A stretch of DNA of 58,148 nucleotides from Pseudomonas sp. IPO3778 (GCF_013386825.1 NZ_JACARC010000053.1:1-58148); one strand, 5' to 3'. Shown: positions 7,603 to 16,871, counted from the stretch's first letter. Notes: generated by a model not told the origin, from the sequence alone. Translations and numbers: made by a program.

Positions 7603-9051
7603 TCAACCGTGTTTGATCGCAATGGTCTTCAAGGTGGTAAAGCCCAGCAGCGCCTCGAAGCCCTTTTCCCTGCCATAACCGCTGGCCTTTACCCCGCCAA
7701 ATGGCAGTTCAACGCCGCCACCGGCGCCGTAGTTATTGATAAACACCTGGCCGCAGCGCAGCTTGCGGGCCAGGCGCATTTGGCGGGCGCCGTCGCGGGT
7801 CCATACGCCGGCCACCAGGCCGAACTCGGTGCCGTTGGCCAGGCGGATCGCTTCGGCTTCATCGTCGAAGGGCATGACCGCCAGCACCGGGCCGAAGACC
7901 TCCTGTTGCGCCAGGCGGCTGTCTGGTGGCACATCGCGAAACAGCACCGCTTCCTGGAAATACCCGCCGCTGCCGGCCTCGGGCACCACCGTGCCGCGCG
8001 CGGCGACGGTGATCCCGGCCTGTTCGGCTTCGCGAACAAACTCCCGCACCTGGCGTTGCTGCTTCTGGTTGATCAGCGGGCCCATGTCCAGGTCCAGCGC
8101 CGAAGGCCCGGCGCGCAGCTCGGAAAAACGCTGGCTGAGGCGGGCCAGCAGGGGTTCGTAAATGCTGCGTTCCACCAGCAAGCGGCTGCCGGCGGAGCAG
8201 GTTTGCCCGCAGTTCTGCACGATGGCGTTCACCAGCACCGGCAGCGCTTCATCCAGGTCGGCATCGGCGAACACCAGTTGCGGCGACTTGCCGCCCAGTT
8301 CCAGGGTCACCGGGCAGTGGCGTTCGGCGGCGGCTTTCGACACTGCCGTGCCGGTGGCGGTGGAGCCGGTGAACGAGATGTGATCGATGCCCGGGTGCGC
8401 GCATAACGCCGCACCCGCTTCGTAGCCATAACCGGTGACCACATTGATCGCCCCGGCCGGAAAACCCACCTCGGTGGCAATTTCCGCCAGGCGCAGCAAC
8501 GACAGGCTGGCATCTTCCGCCGGCTTGACCACGCACGCATTGCCCGCCGCCAACGCCGCGCCGACGCTGCGCCCGAAAATCTGCATCGGGTAATTCCACG
8601 GGATGATATGCCCGGTCACGCCGTGGGGCTCGCGCACCGTCAGCACCGTGTAGCCGGCCTGATAGGGCAGGGTTTCGCCGTGCAACTTGTCGGCAGCCCC
8701 GGCGTAGTACTCGAAATAGCGGGCGAGGGCGGTGGCATCGGCCCGGGCAACTTTCAGCGCCTTGCCCGTGTCCCGCGCTTCGATCTGCGCCAGCTCTTCA
8801 TGATGGTCCAGCACCGCCACGCCGAGCTTGGCCAGCAGGCGACTGCGCTCCACGGCAGACAATTTTCCCCACGGTCCATCGAAGGTTTCCCCCAGCGCCT
8901 CACGCGCGGCGCTGATCGCCGCATCCATATCGGCGGCCGTACCTCGGGCAATGCTCGAATAGGTGTCGCCGGTGCTCGGGTCGATCACCGGAATGTCTTC
9001 CCGCGAGGTCGAGGCCTGCCATTGGTTGGCGATGTAATGTGCGTTGGTCAT
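7603..9051 (-). CDS. Aldehyde dehydrogenase (betaine-aldehyde-dehydrogenase-like)
   Basis: 482-aa aldehyde dehydrogenase with the complete set of family motifs: HIIPWNYPMQIF, FTGSTATG, LELGGKSP with the general-base glutamate, NCGQTCSAGSR with the catalytic cysteine, EVFGPVLAVMPF and LPFGGVKASGYGREKG. It resembles betaine- and gamma-aminobutyraldehyde-type dehydrogenases, but that level of similarity does not fix the substrate. The start is set by an AGGAG box 7 nt upstream. The gap to the upstream dehydrogenase gene is 2 nt, which indicates translational coupling. A 32-nt gap separates it from the SDR gene. Confidence 0.92.
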   Translation of the reverse strand: MTNAHYIANQWQASTSREDIPVIDPSTGDTYSSIARGTAADMDAAISAAREALGETFDGPWGKLSAVERSRLLAKLGVAVLDHHEELAQIEARDTGKALKVARADATALARYFEYYAGAADKLHGETLPYQAGYTVLTVREPHGVTGHIIPWNYPMQIFGRSVGAALAAGNACVVKPAEDASLSLLRLAEIATEVGFPAGAINVVTGYGYEAGAALCAHPGIDHISFTGSTATGTAVSKAAAERHCPVTLELGGKSPQLVFADADLDEALPVLVNAIVQNCGQTCSAGSRLLVERSIYEPLLARLSQRFSELRAGPSALDLDMGPLINQKQQRQVREFVREAEQAGITVAARGTVVPEAGSGGYFQEAVLFRDVPPDSRLAQQEVFGPVLAVMPFDDEAEAIRLANGTEFGLVAGVWTRDGARQMRLARKLRCGQVFINNYGAGGGVELPFGGVKASGYGREKGFEALLGFTTLKTIAIKHG

Positions 9052-9053
9052 GT

Positions 9054-10160
9054 TCAGCTCCTGTTCCCTGCGACGCATTCGGCGATGGCGCGGCCCACTT
9101 CGACGGTGCTGGCGCTGCCGCCCATTTCCCGGGTGCGCGGGCCTTCGGCAAGCACCGTTTCGATGGCGGACACGATGGCCGCCGCGGCTTCCTGATAAAG
9201 CGGATCACCGTCACCCAGGTGCTCGATCATCAGTGCGGCCGACCAGATCTGCCCGATGGGATTGGCGACGCCGAGCCCGGCAATGTCCGGCGCCGAGCCG
9301 TGCACCGGTTCAAACAAAGACGGGTAGCGCCGCTCCGGGTTGAGGTTGGCCGACGGCGCAATGCCGATGGTGCCGGTGCACGCCGGGCCGAGGTCGGACA
9401 GGATGTCGCCAAACAGGTTGGAGGCCACCACCACATCGAACCAGTCGGGATGCTGCACGAAGTGCGCACACAGAATGTCGATGTGGAACTTGGCGGTTTT
9501 TACGTCCGGGTAGCGCCGGGCAATCTCGTTCACCCGCTCGTCCCAGAACGGCATGGTGATCGAGATGCCATTGGATTTGGTCGCCGCCACCAGGTTTTTC
9601 CGGGGCCGTTGTTGCGCCAGTTTGAAGGCGTAGTCCACCACGCGGTCCACGCCTTCCCGGGAGAAGATCGATTCTTGCACCGCGATTTCCCGCGAGGTGC
9701 CTTCCCACATACGCCCACCGACGCTGGAGTATTCGCCTTCGGTGTTTTCCCGCACCACGATAAAGTCGATGTCCCCCGGCACGCGGCCGGCCAGCGGGCA
9801 GGGCACGCCGGGCATCAGGCGCACCGGGCGGATATTCACGTACTGGTCGAACTGGCGGCGGATCTTCAGCAGCGACTCCCACACCGCGGTGTGGTCGGCA
9901 ATGATGTCTGGCGCGCCGACGGCACCGAAGAAGATCGCGTCATGGCTGCCGATCTGCTCGGCCCAGTCATCGGGCATCATCGTGCCGTGGGCCAGGTAGT
10001 GCTCGCTGCACCAGGCAAAGTGGTCGAAGTGGAAGTGAATACCGAAGCGCCGGCTGACGGCGTCCAGTACCCGCAGGCCTTCGGGCACCACTTCGCGGCC
10101 GATGCCGTCGCCGGGAATCACGGCGATGCGGTGGGTGGAGCGGGTGGGGGATTGGGACAC
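9054..10160 (-). CDS. Tartrate dehydrogenase / isopropylmalate-dehydrogenase-family enzyme
   Basis: 368-aa member of the isocitrate/isopropylmalate dehydrogenase family, closest in appearance to bacterial tartrate (D-malate) dehydrogenases that oxidise and decarboxylate hydroxy-diacids with NAD+ and a divalent metal. Visible are IAVIPGDGIGREVVPEG, the ENTEGEYSSVGGR signature, KSNGIS with the catalytic lysine, NLFGDILSD with metal-binding aspartates and FEPVHGSAPDIAG. First gene of the leftward operon; translation starts after CAGGAGACACGGC. The LysR gene about 120 nt upstream on the same strand is a plausible activator. D-malate or another 2-hydroxy diacid is an alternative substrate. Confidence 0.88.
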   Translation of the reverse strand: MSQSPTRSTHRIAVIPGDGIGREVVPEGLRVLDAVSRRFGIHFHFDHFAWCSEHYLAHGTMMPDDWAEQIGSHDAIFFGAVGAPDIIADHTAVWESLLKIRRQFDQYVNIRPVRLMPGVPCPLAGRVPGDIDFIVVRENTEGEYSSVGGRMWEGTSREIAVQESIFSREGVDRVVDYAFKLAQQRPRKNLVAATKSNGISITMPFWDERVNEIARRYPDVKTAKFHIDILCAHFVQHPDWFDVVVASNLFGDILSDLGPACTGTIGIAPSANLNPERRYPSLFEPVHGSAPDIAGLGVANPIGQIWSAALMIEHLGDGDPLYQEAAAAIVSAIETVLAEGPRTREMGGSASTVEVGRAIAECVAGNRS

Positions 10161-10250
10161 GCCGTGTCTCCTGTGTTGTTTTTATAGGAAGGTCTGGCGG
10201 GGGCATTCTTGGCACAGCTGCGGCAACAGGGGAATTGCTTATTGTGGAAT

Positions 10251-10275
10251 CGGCCTTCGCAAAATTCGAAGGCCG
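10251..10275. terminator. Hairpin after LysR gene
   Basis: Perfect 9-bp stem CGGCCTTCG/CGAAGGCCG with a 7-nt A/T-rich loop, starting 5 nt past the stop codon of the leftward LysR gene. It separates that gene from the catabolic operon. There is no long U-run. Confidence 0.55.
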
Positions 10276-10280
10276 AAGGT

Positions 10281-11162
10281 TTACGCCGGGTTGGCGCAGA
10301 GGTAGTCGAACAGCGCCAGGCTGGTCAGTGAAGGCTGTTCCTTGCGCATGCACAGGTACATCTGCCGGTCGGCCCAGCTGTCGTCGATTTCGATAAAGCG
10401 CAAGGCCATCTCCTTGCGGAAAATCTGCACCGCGCCCTGTGGCAACACGCCCACGCCCTGGCCGGCGGCGATCAGCCGGCACACCGCCTCGAAACTGCGC
10501 ACCTGCATCCGCAGCCGCAACGGCATGCCGATCGCGGCGGCGGCTTCGGTAATCAGCGGGGTGATGGCGGCGTTGTCTTCCAGGCCGACGAAGTCATAGC
10601 CGAGCAACGCTTCAAAGCGCGCGTGGCGCATTTTCAGTGGGTGGTCGTTGGGTACGATCAGGCACAGGCGGTCCTGGCAGTAGGGTTCAAAGCGCAGCTC
10701 TTCACTGGGCCGGGTGGTGACGATGCCCACATCCGCCACGCCGTCGCGCACCGCCTGGAGAATTTCCCGGCTGCGCTCTTCGCGAATGTCCAGACGGATG
10801 CCCGGGTGCAAGGTGTTCCACTGGGTCAGTTGGCGCGGCAGTTCCTGGCTCATCGCCGAACTGTTGGCGTACAGGCACACCCGTCCGGTGGCGCCCTTGG
10901 CGTAGTCGGCGAGGTCGGCGTGCATGCCGTCCACCGCCCGCAGGATCGACTGCGCATGCTGGGCCAACACCTCCCCGGCCGCCGTCGGTGAAACGCCAGT
11001 GGAGGTGCGGGTCAGCAGGGCGACCTTGAAGTGCTGCTCCAGCAGCGACAGGCGTCGGCTGGCGGCAGAGAGGGAGAGATGGGATTGCTCGGCCGCCCGG
11101 GACAGATTGCCCAGCTTGACCGCCTTGAGGAACAGCTCGATGGAAGTGAGGTCAGGGGACAT
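10281..11162 (-). CDS. LysR-family transcriptional regulator (candidate operon regulator)
   Basis: 293-aa LysR-type regulator beginning MSPDLTSIELFLKAVKLG. The helix-turn-helix is near residues 14-40 (GNLSRAAEQSHLSLSAASRRL), written here as SRAAEQSHLSLSAASRRL. The effector domain has the motifs VADVGIVTTRP and AAGQGVGVLP. The open frame extends 150 nt further upstream without a family-like N-terminus, so the internal ATG is preferred. It precedes the tartrate-dehydrogenase operon on the same strand and is separated by a hairpin, so it is likely its regulator from an independent transcript. This is inference; the inducer may be an operon substrate. Confidence 0.88.
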   Translation of the reverse strand: MSPDLTSIELFLKAVKLGNLSRAAEQSHLSLSAASRRLSLLEQHFKVALLTRTSTGVSPTAAGEVLAQHAQSILRAVDGMHADLADYAKGATGRVCLYANSSAMSQELPRQLTQWNTLHPGIRLDIREERSREILQAVRDGVADVGIVTTRPSEELRFEPYCQDRLCLIVPNDHPLKMRHARFEALLGYDFVGLEDNAAITPLITEAAAAIGMPLRLRMQVRSFEAVCRLIAAGQGVGVLPQGAVQIFRKEMALRFIEIDDSWADRQMYLCMRKEQPSLTSLALFDYLCANPA

Positions 11163-11261
11163 GCCGGGGTCCTTGTGCGCAGTGGGTGAAAAACTACGCA
11201 GTTGGCACGCGGCTGTCCAATATCCGGCCAAACAAAAGGGCTGAAAGCAGATCTGCTTTTC

Positions 11262-11348
11262 TGTAGGAGTTGGCTTGCCTGCGATAGCATCACCGAGGTG
11301 CATCTGACACACCGAGGTGCCTGCATCGCAGGCAAGCCAGCTCCCACA
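11262..11348. repeat. REPIN (inverted pair of REP sequences)
   Basis: Two 24-nt arms in inverted orientation, core GGCTTGCCTGCGAT, matching at 22 of 24 positions. The 39-nt loop contains an 11-nt direct repeat (CACCGAGGTGC, twice), and each copy can itself fold. Same class as the element at 47815. Such pairs are mobilised in trans by RAYT transposases; none is in this window. It lies between a LysR gene and a TonB receptor and may also act as a transcript end. Confidence 0.85.
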
Positions 11349-11356
11349 TCGATTGG

Positions 11357-13603
11357 TTAGAAGTCGATGCTGGCCGACAACTTGGCCACGCGCGGGTCGC
11401 CTTGGGTCAGGTAGCCGCCGAGTGCCGATTCCCAGTATTTGGTATTGGCGACGTTCTCCACAGTGGCGCCCAGGGTGACGTCACGCTGATCCACCTTGAA
11501 GGTGTAGCGGGCGCCCACGTCGAAGCGGTTCCAGGCGGGCAGGCTGAGGTTGTTGGCCTGGTCTGCGTATTGGCCACCGGTGCGCAGCATGCGGCCGTCA
11601 ACGGTCACGCCTTGCAGGCCGGGTACATCCCAGTCCACGCCTGCGTTGAGTTGGAAGCTGGGTACGCCGACGGCGCGGTTGCCGTCGTTTGCGCCGTTCT
11701 GGGTGCCTTTGAGTTCGGTGTGAATAAGGGTGGCGCCGCCCAGCAAGCGCAGGCCTGCAATGGGTTCGCCGAAGACGTTGAGTTCTACGCCTTTGTTGAT
11801 TTGGTCGCCCTGGCGAAAGTAAGTCGCGACGGGGTTGCCGAGTGCGTCGACGCCGGTCACCTGGGAATAGCCATCACTTGGCTGCTCGATTCGGTAGACA
11901 CCCAGCGTGGCGCCGTAGGTGCCCATGTCGACTTTGACCCCGGCTTCGCTCTGTTTGGAGCGAGCCGGTGCAAAGGCCTGGTTCCCGTTGATTACCTGGG
12001 CGGTGCCAAAGGTGGTTGGCGCGGTCGGCCCCTGTGCCAAACCTTCAATATGGTTGGCATAGAACGACACATGGTCCCACGGCTTGAACACCAGGCCATA
12101 CACCGGCGTGGTGATCGACTTGTCGTAATCGGCGGTGCGTGGCCCCGACCCGTAGGCATACCCTTGAACCACCAGTTCCTGGCGGCGCAAACCGGCGGTC
12201 ACCAGCACGCGATCATCCATAAAGCCCAGGGTGTCGGAGATCGCCGCACTGCGGGCGAAGGTTTTGGCGGTGATGCCCGGGTCGTTCAAGTCGCCGCCCA
12301 CCGAGCCGCCCTTGACCGGCTCGGCAACGTCCACCGGGTTATAGATATTGCTGGCGTGGCCGGTGAAGTCGAAGTCATAGGCGTTGCGCGTCTGGGCCCA
12401 GATTCCGGTCAGCCCGAGGTTCAGCTTGTGGCTGACCGAGCCGGTCTGGAACTTGCCGTTCAGGCCCGCCATCAGGCTGGTGTTGTCTTCCTGGTGGGCG
12501 ATGCGCGAGCCGGCGACGGTGGCGTTGCCCAGGGTGTCATTAAGGGTGACGGACGAGTAGCGGCCGATTTCGTTGGTGTGCTTGGCGCCGCCGGCGATGT
12601 AGGCCGTCCAAGTGTCGTTCAGGTCGTATTCGGCGCGCAGCATGCCGAAGGTGTCTTCCAGGCTGCTGGTGCCCCAGCTCGGCGCGTAGTTGGTGTCGGC
12701 CGAAGGCGCGTTGGGGATATGGGTCAGGTTCTGGCCCAGCAACACGGTATTCCGGCCGCCATTGATCTGCTGTTTGGAGTAGACAAAATCCCCCGACAAA
12801 CGCAGCGCATCACCGCGATAGTCCAGGCCAACCGCAAACAGCTTCGAGCGCTGGCTTTCATCATCAATGCCGGTATCGCCTTCACGCTGGGAAATATTCA
12901 CCCGCGCGCCAAAGCGATTGTCTTCACCAAAACGCTGGCCGATATCCAGGTGCTCGCCAACCCGGCCATCGCTGCTGATGTCGGTGCTGAAGCGGCGCAA
13001 CGGTACATCATCGGCGCGTTTGGGTTGCAGGTTCACACCGCCGCCAATCCCGGAGCCGCCGGGCGTCACGCCGTTGATAAAGGCGTTGGGGCCCTTGAAC
13101 ACTTCAACCCGTTCCAGGGCGTCGGTGGACATGATCTGGCGCGGCAGGATGCCGTACAGCCCGTTAAACGAAATGTCATCGCCGTTGAGCGGCAGGCCAC
13201 GGATCACAAAGGCCTGGGCCTGGTTGGCATAGCCCGACGCCTGGCGCACGGACGAATCGTTGAGCAGCACATCGCCGACGTTTTCGGCCTGCTGGTCACG
13301 GATCAGTTTTTCGGTGTAGGACGACATGCTGAAGGGCACGTCCATGATGTCCTGATTACCCAGCACCCCCAGTTGCCCGCCGCGAGCGACCTGGCCGCCG
13401 GCATACACCGGGGGCAGGGCGTTAGGCGTAACCGCGTCGGCGCTGATGGTGGTGGCACCCAATTCCAGCGCCTTGCCGTCCTGACGGTTGTTCGCATCCT
13501 GCGGAGCTTCTGGGGTGGCGGCGTGAGCGACGAGGCTCAGGGAGCAGCAAAGGGCGAGCAGGGTAGGGCGAAACGGCACAGCCAAACGGGTGGAAGTGGG
13601 CAT
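11357..13603 (-). CDS. TonB-dependent siderophore receptor
   Basis: 748-aa outer-membrane receptor for a ferric siderophore. A signal peptide ends near residue 28 (VAHA). The segment LELGATTISAD is a likely TonB box. The plug domain follows with VIRGLPLNGDDIS and ALERVEVFKGPNAFING, and the beta-barrel ends with the aromatic C-terminus LSASIDF. It has no N-terminal STN signalling domain, so unlike the receptor at 20170 it should not drive sigma-factor signalling. A Fur box lies about 90 nt upstream, which implies repression by iron. The siderophore is unknown; a xenosiderophore is plausible. The gene ends next to a REPIN. Confidence 0.92.
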   Translation of the reverse strand: MPTSTRLAVPFRPTLLALCCSLSLVAHAATPEAPQDANNRQDGKALELGATTISADAVTPNALPPVYAGGQVARGGQLGVLGNQDIMDVPFSMSSYTEKLIRDQQAENVGDVLLNDSSVRQASGYANQAQAFVIRGLPLNGDDISFNGLYGILPRQIMSTDALERVEVFKGPNAFINGVTPGGSGIGGGVNLQPKRADDVPLRRFSTDISSDGRVGEHLDIGQRFGEDNRFGARVNISQREGDTGIDDESQRSKLFAVGLDYRGDALRLSGDFVYSKQQINGGRNTVLLGQNLTHIPNAPSADTNYAPSWGTSSLEDTFGMLRAEYDLNDTWTAYIAGGAKHTNEIGRYSSVTLNDTLGNATVAGSRIAHQEDNTSLMAGLNGKFQTGSVSHKLNLGLTGIWAQTRNAYDFDFTGHASNIYNPVDVAEPVKGGSVGGDLNDPGITAKTFARSAAISDTLGFMDDRVLVTAGLRRQELVVQGYAYGSGPRTADYDKSITTPVYGLVFKPWDHVSFYANHIEGLAQGPTAPTTFGTAQVINGNQAFAPARSKQSEAGVKVDMGTYGATLGVYRIEQPSDGYSQVTGVDALGNPVATYFRQGDQINKGVELNVFGEPIAGLRLLGGATLIHTELKGTQNGANDGNRAVGVPSFQLNAGVDWDVPGLQGVTVDGRMLRTGGQYADQANNLSLPAWNRFDVGARYTFKVDQRDVTLGATVENVANTKYWESALGGYLTQGDPRVAKLSASIDF

Positions 13604-13688
13604 GGTCGATCCTGACGGCGAACCGTCACTGTGAGGAAAAGGGCAACAACGTTGCGCGTCCTCGCTGCGCGGATACGACTCCGGTACG

Positions 13689-13707
13689 AATGATAGTAAT
13701 TGTCATT
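13689..13707 (-). promoter_or_regulatory. Fur box upstream of TonB receptor
   Basis: AATGATAGTAATTGTCATT resembles the Fur consensus GATAATGATAATCATTATC and lies in the divergent region between the receptor gene and polB. The position fits control of the receptor; an effect on polB is possible but not suggested by known biology. Confidence 0.65.
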
Positions 13708-13833
13708 AACATTCTGCAACAAGTTTGTGAGATTGCTGTCTGCGTACGCGTAGGTCATTTCCGTTAAATCGCCGCGCCTTGTCACAGGCCGAGTAGAATC
13801 ACGCCCTGAAAGTGATTCTTGAGGTGTGGCAAG

Positions 13834-16191
13834 GTGGATTTACAGCAGGGGTTTGTCCTGACCCGGCATTGGCGCGACACCCCGGCGGGCACGGAGGTCA
13901 GTTTCTGGCTGGCTACCGATCAAGGCCCCAGGTGTGTGCGCTTGCCGGTGCAGACCTCCGTGATGTTTATCCCCCAGGCCCATCGCAAGCCGGCGGAGCT
14001 GCAGCTCAAGGGTGAGCGCGGCGTCGAGTGGCGCGACCTGGCGCTCTGCGACTTCCACCATCGCCCGGTGCTCGGCCTCTACACCCAACAACATCGTCAA
14101 TTGATGGACCTGGAAAAACGCCTGCGCAAAGCCGGCATCGACGTCTACGAAGGCGATGTGCGCCCACCCGATCGCTACATGATGGAACGCTTCATCACCG
14201 CACCGGTGTGGTTCGGCGGCACGCCGGGCGAGGGCGGCATGCTGGTGGAGGCGCAGATGAAACCCGCGCCGGACTACCGCCCGCCCCTCAAGCTGGTATC
14301 GCTGGACATCGAGACCACCGCCCAGGGCGACCTGTATTCCATCGCCCTCGAAGGCTGCGGCGAGCGCCAGGTGTACATGCTCGGCCCACCGAACAAAACC
14401 GACGCGGTGGACTTCAAGCTCGACTACTGCGACACCCGCGCCGAATTGCTCGAGCGTCTGAACCAGTGGCTCGCCACCTATGACCCCGATGCAATCATCG
14501 GTTGGAACCTGGTGCAGTTCGACCTGCGTGTGCTGCACGAACATGCCCAGCGCCTGAACGTGCCGCTGTTGCTGGGCCGTGGCGGCGATGCCATGGGCTG
14601 GCGCGAACACGGCAGCCGCAATCACTACTTCGCCGCGGCGGCCGGGCGGCTGATCATCGATGGCATCGAAGCCCTGCGGTCGGCGACCTGGAGTTTTGAA
14701 TCCTTCAGCCTGGAAAACGTCGCCCAGACCTTGCTCGGCGAAGGCAAATCGATCTCTACGCCGTACCAGCGCATGGACGAAATCAACCGCATGTTCGCCG
14801 AGGACAAGCCCGCACTGGCGCGCTACAACCTCAAGGACTGCGAGCTGGTGACGCGGATTTTCGAGAAGACCGAGCTGCTGAAATTCCTCCTGGAGCGGGC
14901 CAGCGTCACCGGCCTGCCGGCGGACCGCAACGGCGGTTCAGTGGCCGCGTTCACTCACCTGTACATGCCGCTGATGCACCGACAGGGGTTCGTCGCGCCG
15001 AACCTGGGAGACAAACCACCCCAGGCCAGCCCTGGCGGGTTTGTCATGGATTCGCGCCCGGGCCTCTACGAATCGGTGCTGGTGCTCGACTACAAAAGCC
15101 TCTACCCGTCGATCATCCGCAGTTTTCTGATTGACCCGGTGGGCCTGATCGAAGGCCTGCGTCACCCCGAAGACAGTGAGTCGGTGGAAGGCTTTCGCGG
15201 TGCACGGTTTTCCCGCACCCGGCATTGCCTGCCATCGATTGTCGCGCGGGTTTCCGAAGGCCGGGAAGTGGCCAAGCGCGAACACAACGCGCCGCTGTCC
15301 CAGGCCCTGAAGATCATCATGAACGCCTTCTACGGCGTACTCGGCTCCAGCGGTTGCCGCTTCTTCGACACCCGGCTGGCGTCGTCCATCACCCTGCGCG
15401 GCCACCAGATCATGCGCCAGACCCGCGAACTGGTCGAAGCCCGGGGTTATGAAGTGATCTACGGCGACACCGACTCCACTTTCGTCTGGCTCGGCGGCGC
15501 CCACTCCCAGGAAGACGCCACGCGCATCGGCCTGGACCTGGTGCAACACGTCAACACCTGGTGGCGCGAGCGCCTGCAGAATGAGTTCGGCCTGCAAAGC
15601 GCCCTGGAGTTGCAATACGAAACCCACTTCAGCCGCTTCCTGATGCCGACCATTCGCGGCGCAGAGGAGGGCAGCAAAAAGCGCTACGCCGGCCTGGTCA
15701 CCCGCGCCGACGGCAGCGAAGAAATGATCTACAAAGGCCTGGAAACCGTGCGCAGCGACTGGTCGCCCCTGGCCCGGCAATTCCAGCAGGAACTCTACCA
15801 GCGCATCTTCCACCGCGAGCCTCATCAGGACTACGTGCGCGACTACGTACGCCGCACCTTGAACGGTGAGCTCGACGACCTGCTGATCTACCGCAAACGC
15901 CTGCGCCGGCAACTGGGGGACTATGAACGCAACGTGCCGCCCCACGTGCGTGCCGCGCGGCTCGCCGACGAATACAACGACCGCCAGGGCCGCCCGCGCC
16001 AGTACCAGAACGGTGGCTGGATCCGCTACGTGATCACCGTCAACGGCCCGGAACCGCTGGAAGTGCGCCAGGCGCCGATCGACTACGACCACTACGTCAC
16101 CCGGCAACTGCAGCCGGTGGCGGATGCGATCCTGCCGTTTGTAAACGACGACTTCGGCACCCTGGTGGGTGGCCAGATGGGCTTGTTCTAA
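13834..16191 (+). CDS. polB: DNA polymerase II (family B)
   Basis: 785-aa family-B DNA polymerase, the length expected for Pol II, used in repair and in restart of stalled replication. The proofreading exonuclease motifs are visible (LVSLDIETT, GWNLVQFDL, YNLKDCELV), as are polymerase motif A (DYKSLYPSII), motif B (KIIMNAFYGVLGS) and motif C (YGDTDSTF). The start is GTG, with GAGG 9 nt upstream and N-terminus VDLQQGFVLTRHW; an in-frame TTG 15 nt earlier is less likely. In E. coli polB is SOS-induced, but I find no CTGT-N8-ACAG LexA box in the 230-nt upstream region. Confidence 0.95.
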   Translation: MDLQQGFVLTRHWRDTPAGTEVSFWLATDQGPRCVRLPVQTSVMFIPQAHRKPAELQLKGERGVEWRDLALCDFHHRPVLGLYTQQHRQLMDLEKRLRKAGIDVYEGDVRPPDRYMMERFITAPVWFGGTPGEGGMLVEAQMKPAPDYRPPLKLVSLDIETTAQGDLYSIALEGCGERQVYMLGPPNKTDAVDFKLDYCDTRAELLERLNQWLATYDPDAIIGWNLVQFDLRVLHEHAQRLNVPLLLGRGGDAMGWREHGSRNHYFAAAAGRLIIDGIEALRSATWSFESFSLENVAQTLLGEGKSISTPYQRMDEINRMFAEDKPALARYNLKDCELVTRIFEKTELLKFLLERASVTGLPADRNGGSVAAFTHLYMPLMHRQGFVAPNLGDKPPQASPGGFVMDSRPGLYESVLVLDYKSLYPSIIRSFLIDPVGLIEGLRHPEDSESVEGFRGARFSRTRHCLPSIVARVSEGREVAKREHNAPLSQALKIIMNAFYGVLGSSGCRFFDTRLASSITLRGHQIMRQTRELVEARGYEVIYGDTDSTFVWLGGAHSQEDATRIGLDLVQHVNTWWRERLQNEFGLQSALELQYETHFSRFLMPTIRGAEEGSKKRYAGLVTRADGSEEMIYKGLETVRSDWSPLARQFQQELYQRIFHREPHQDYVRDYVRRTLNGELDDLLIYRKRLRRQLGDYERNVPPHVRAARLADEYNDRQGRPRQYQNGGWIRYVITVNGPEPLEVRQAPIDYDHYVTRQLQPVADAILPFVNDDFGTLVGGQMGLF

Positions 16192-16263
16192 AACGGCTTG
16201 CCTTCACGTGGCCAGAGCCTGCAATCTTGGCCACTGACGACCACCCGACAGCGCAGCGCTCCC

Positions 16264-16842
16264 ATGACTGAAATCACCCTGACCGGCACCACGGTCGAAC
16301 TCCGCCCCTTGCAACGCGAACACGCGGCCGCGCTGGTACAGGCCGCTGCCGACGGGCAATTGTGGAACCTCAAAGTGACCAACGTGCCGGGCCCCGACAC
16401 CGTTGAAAAATACGTGGACGTCGCCCTGGCCGGGCGTGAGGCAGGCACCATGATGCCGTTCGTCATCGTGCGTCGTGACACCGGTGAGGTCGTTGGCAGC
16501 ACGCGGTTCTGGAAGGTCGACCGGGTCAACCGCAAGCTGGAGATCGGCCACACCTTTATCAGCCAGTCGGTGCAGAAATCCGGGGTCAACACCGAGGCCA
16601 AGCTGTTGCTGCTGACCCACGCGTTTGAAGTGATGGACTGTGTGCGGGTGCAGTTCACCACCGATGAACTGAATGAGAAATCCCGGGCCGCGATCCTGCG
16701 CCTCGGTGCGGTACAGGAAGGGATCGTGCGCCACGAACGCATCATGCCCGATGGCCGCAAGCGCAACTCGGTGCGCTTCAGCATCATTGATCCGGAATGG
16801 CCGCAGGTGAAGGCGGGTTTGCTGGCCAAGCTGGCTTACTGA
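16264..16842 (+). CDS. GNAT-family N-acetyltransferase (RimJ/RimL-like)
   Basis: 192-aa acetyltransferase of the Gcn5 superfamily, RimJ/RimL-like branch. It begins TLTGTTVELRPLQREHAAAL and has the acetyl-CoA-binding region around IGHTFISQSVQKSGVNTEAK and the typical ILRLGAVQEGI and HERIMPDGRKRNSVRFSII segments, quoted here in part. It would transfer acetyl from acetyl-CoA to an amino group of a protein or small molecule; the target is unknown. The ATG is chosen from family length, because no clear ribosome-binding site precedes it. It is downstream of polB and possibly co-transcribed, 72 nt away. Confidence 0.85.
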   Translation: MTEITLTGTTVELRPLQREHAAALVQAAADGQLWNLKVTNVPGPDTVEKYVDVALAGREAGTMMPFVIVRRDTGEVVGSTRFWKVDRVNRKLEIGHTFISQSVQKSGVNTEAKLLLLTHAFEVMDCVRVQFTTDELNEKSRAAILRLGAVQEGIVRHERIMPDGRKRNSVRFSIIDPEWPQVKAGLLAKLAY

Positions 16843-16847
16843 GGGTT

Positions 16848-16871
16848 GCCGCAAGCCTCAGGGCTTGTGGC
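16848..16871. terminator. Convergent hairpin between GNAT and AbrB-like genes
   Basis: GCCGCAAGCC/GGCTTGTGGC, 9 of 10 paired plus one G-U, 4-nt loop. It overlaps the last codons of the leftward AbrB-like gene. No U-run, so bidirectional termination is only probable. Confidence 0.45.

Noticed and set aside
11402..13615. 737-codon open frame opposite the TonB receptor
   Set aside because: It lies wholly antisense to a gene with clear family motifs. GC-rich codon bias keeps the opposite frame open, and its translation shows no domain.
13604..13833. LexA/SOS box for polB
   Set aside because: I looked for CTGT-N8-ACAG and close variants on both strands and found none, so SOS control is not claimed.
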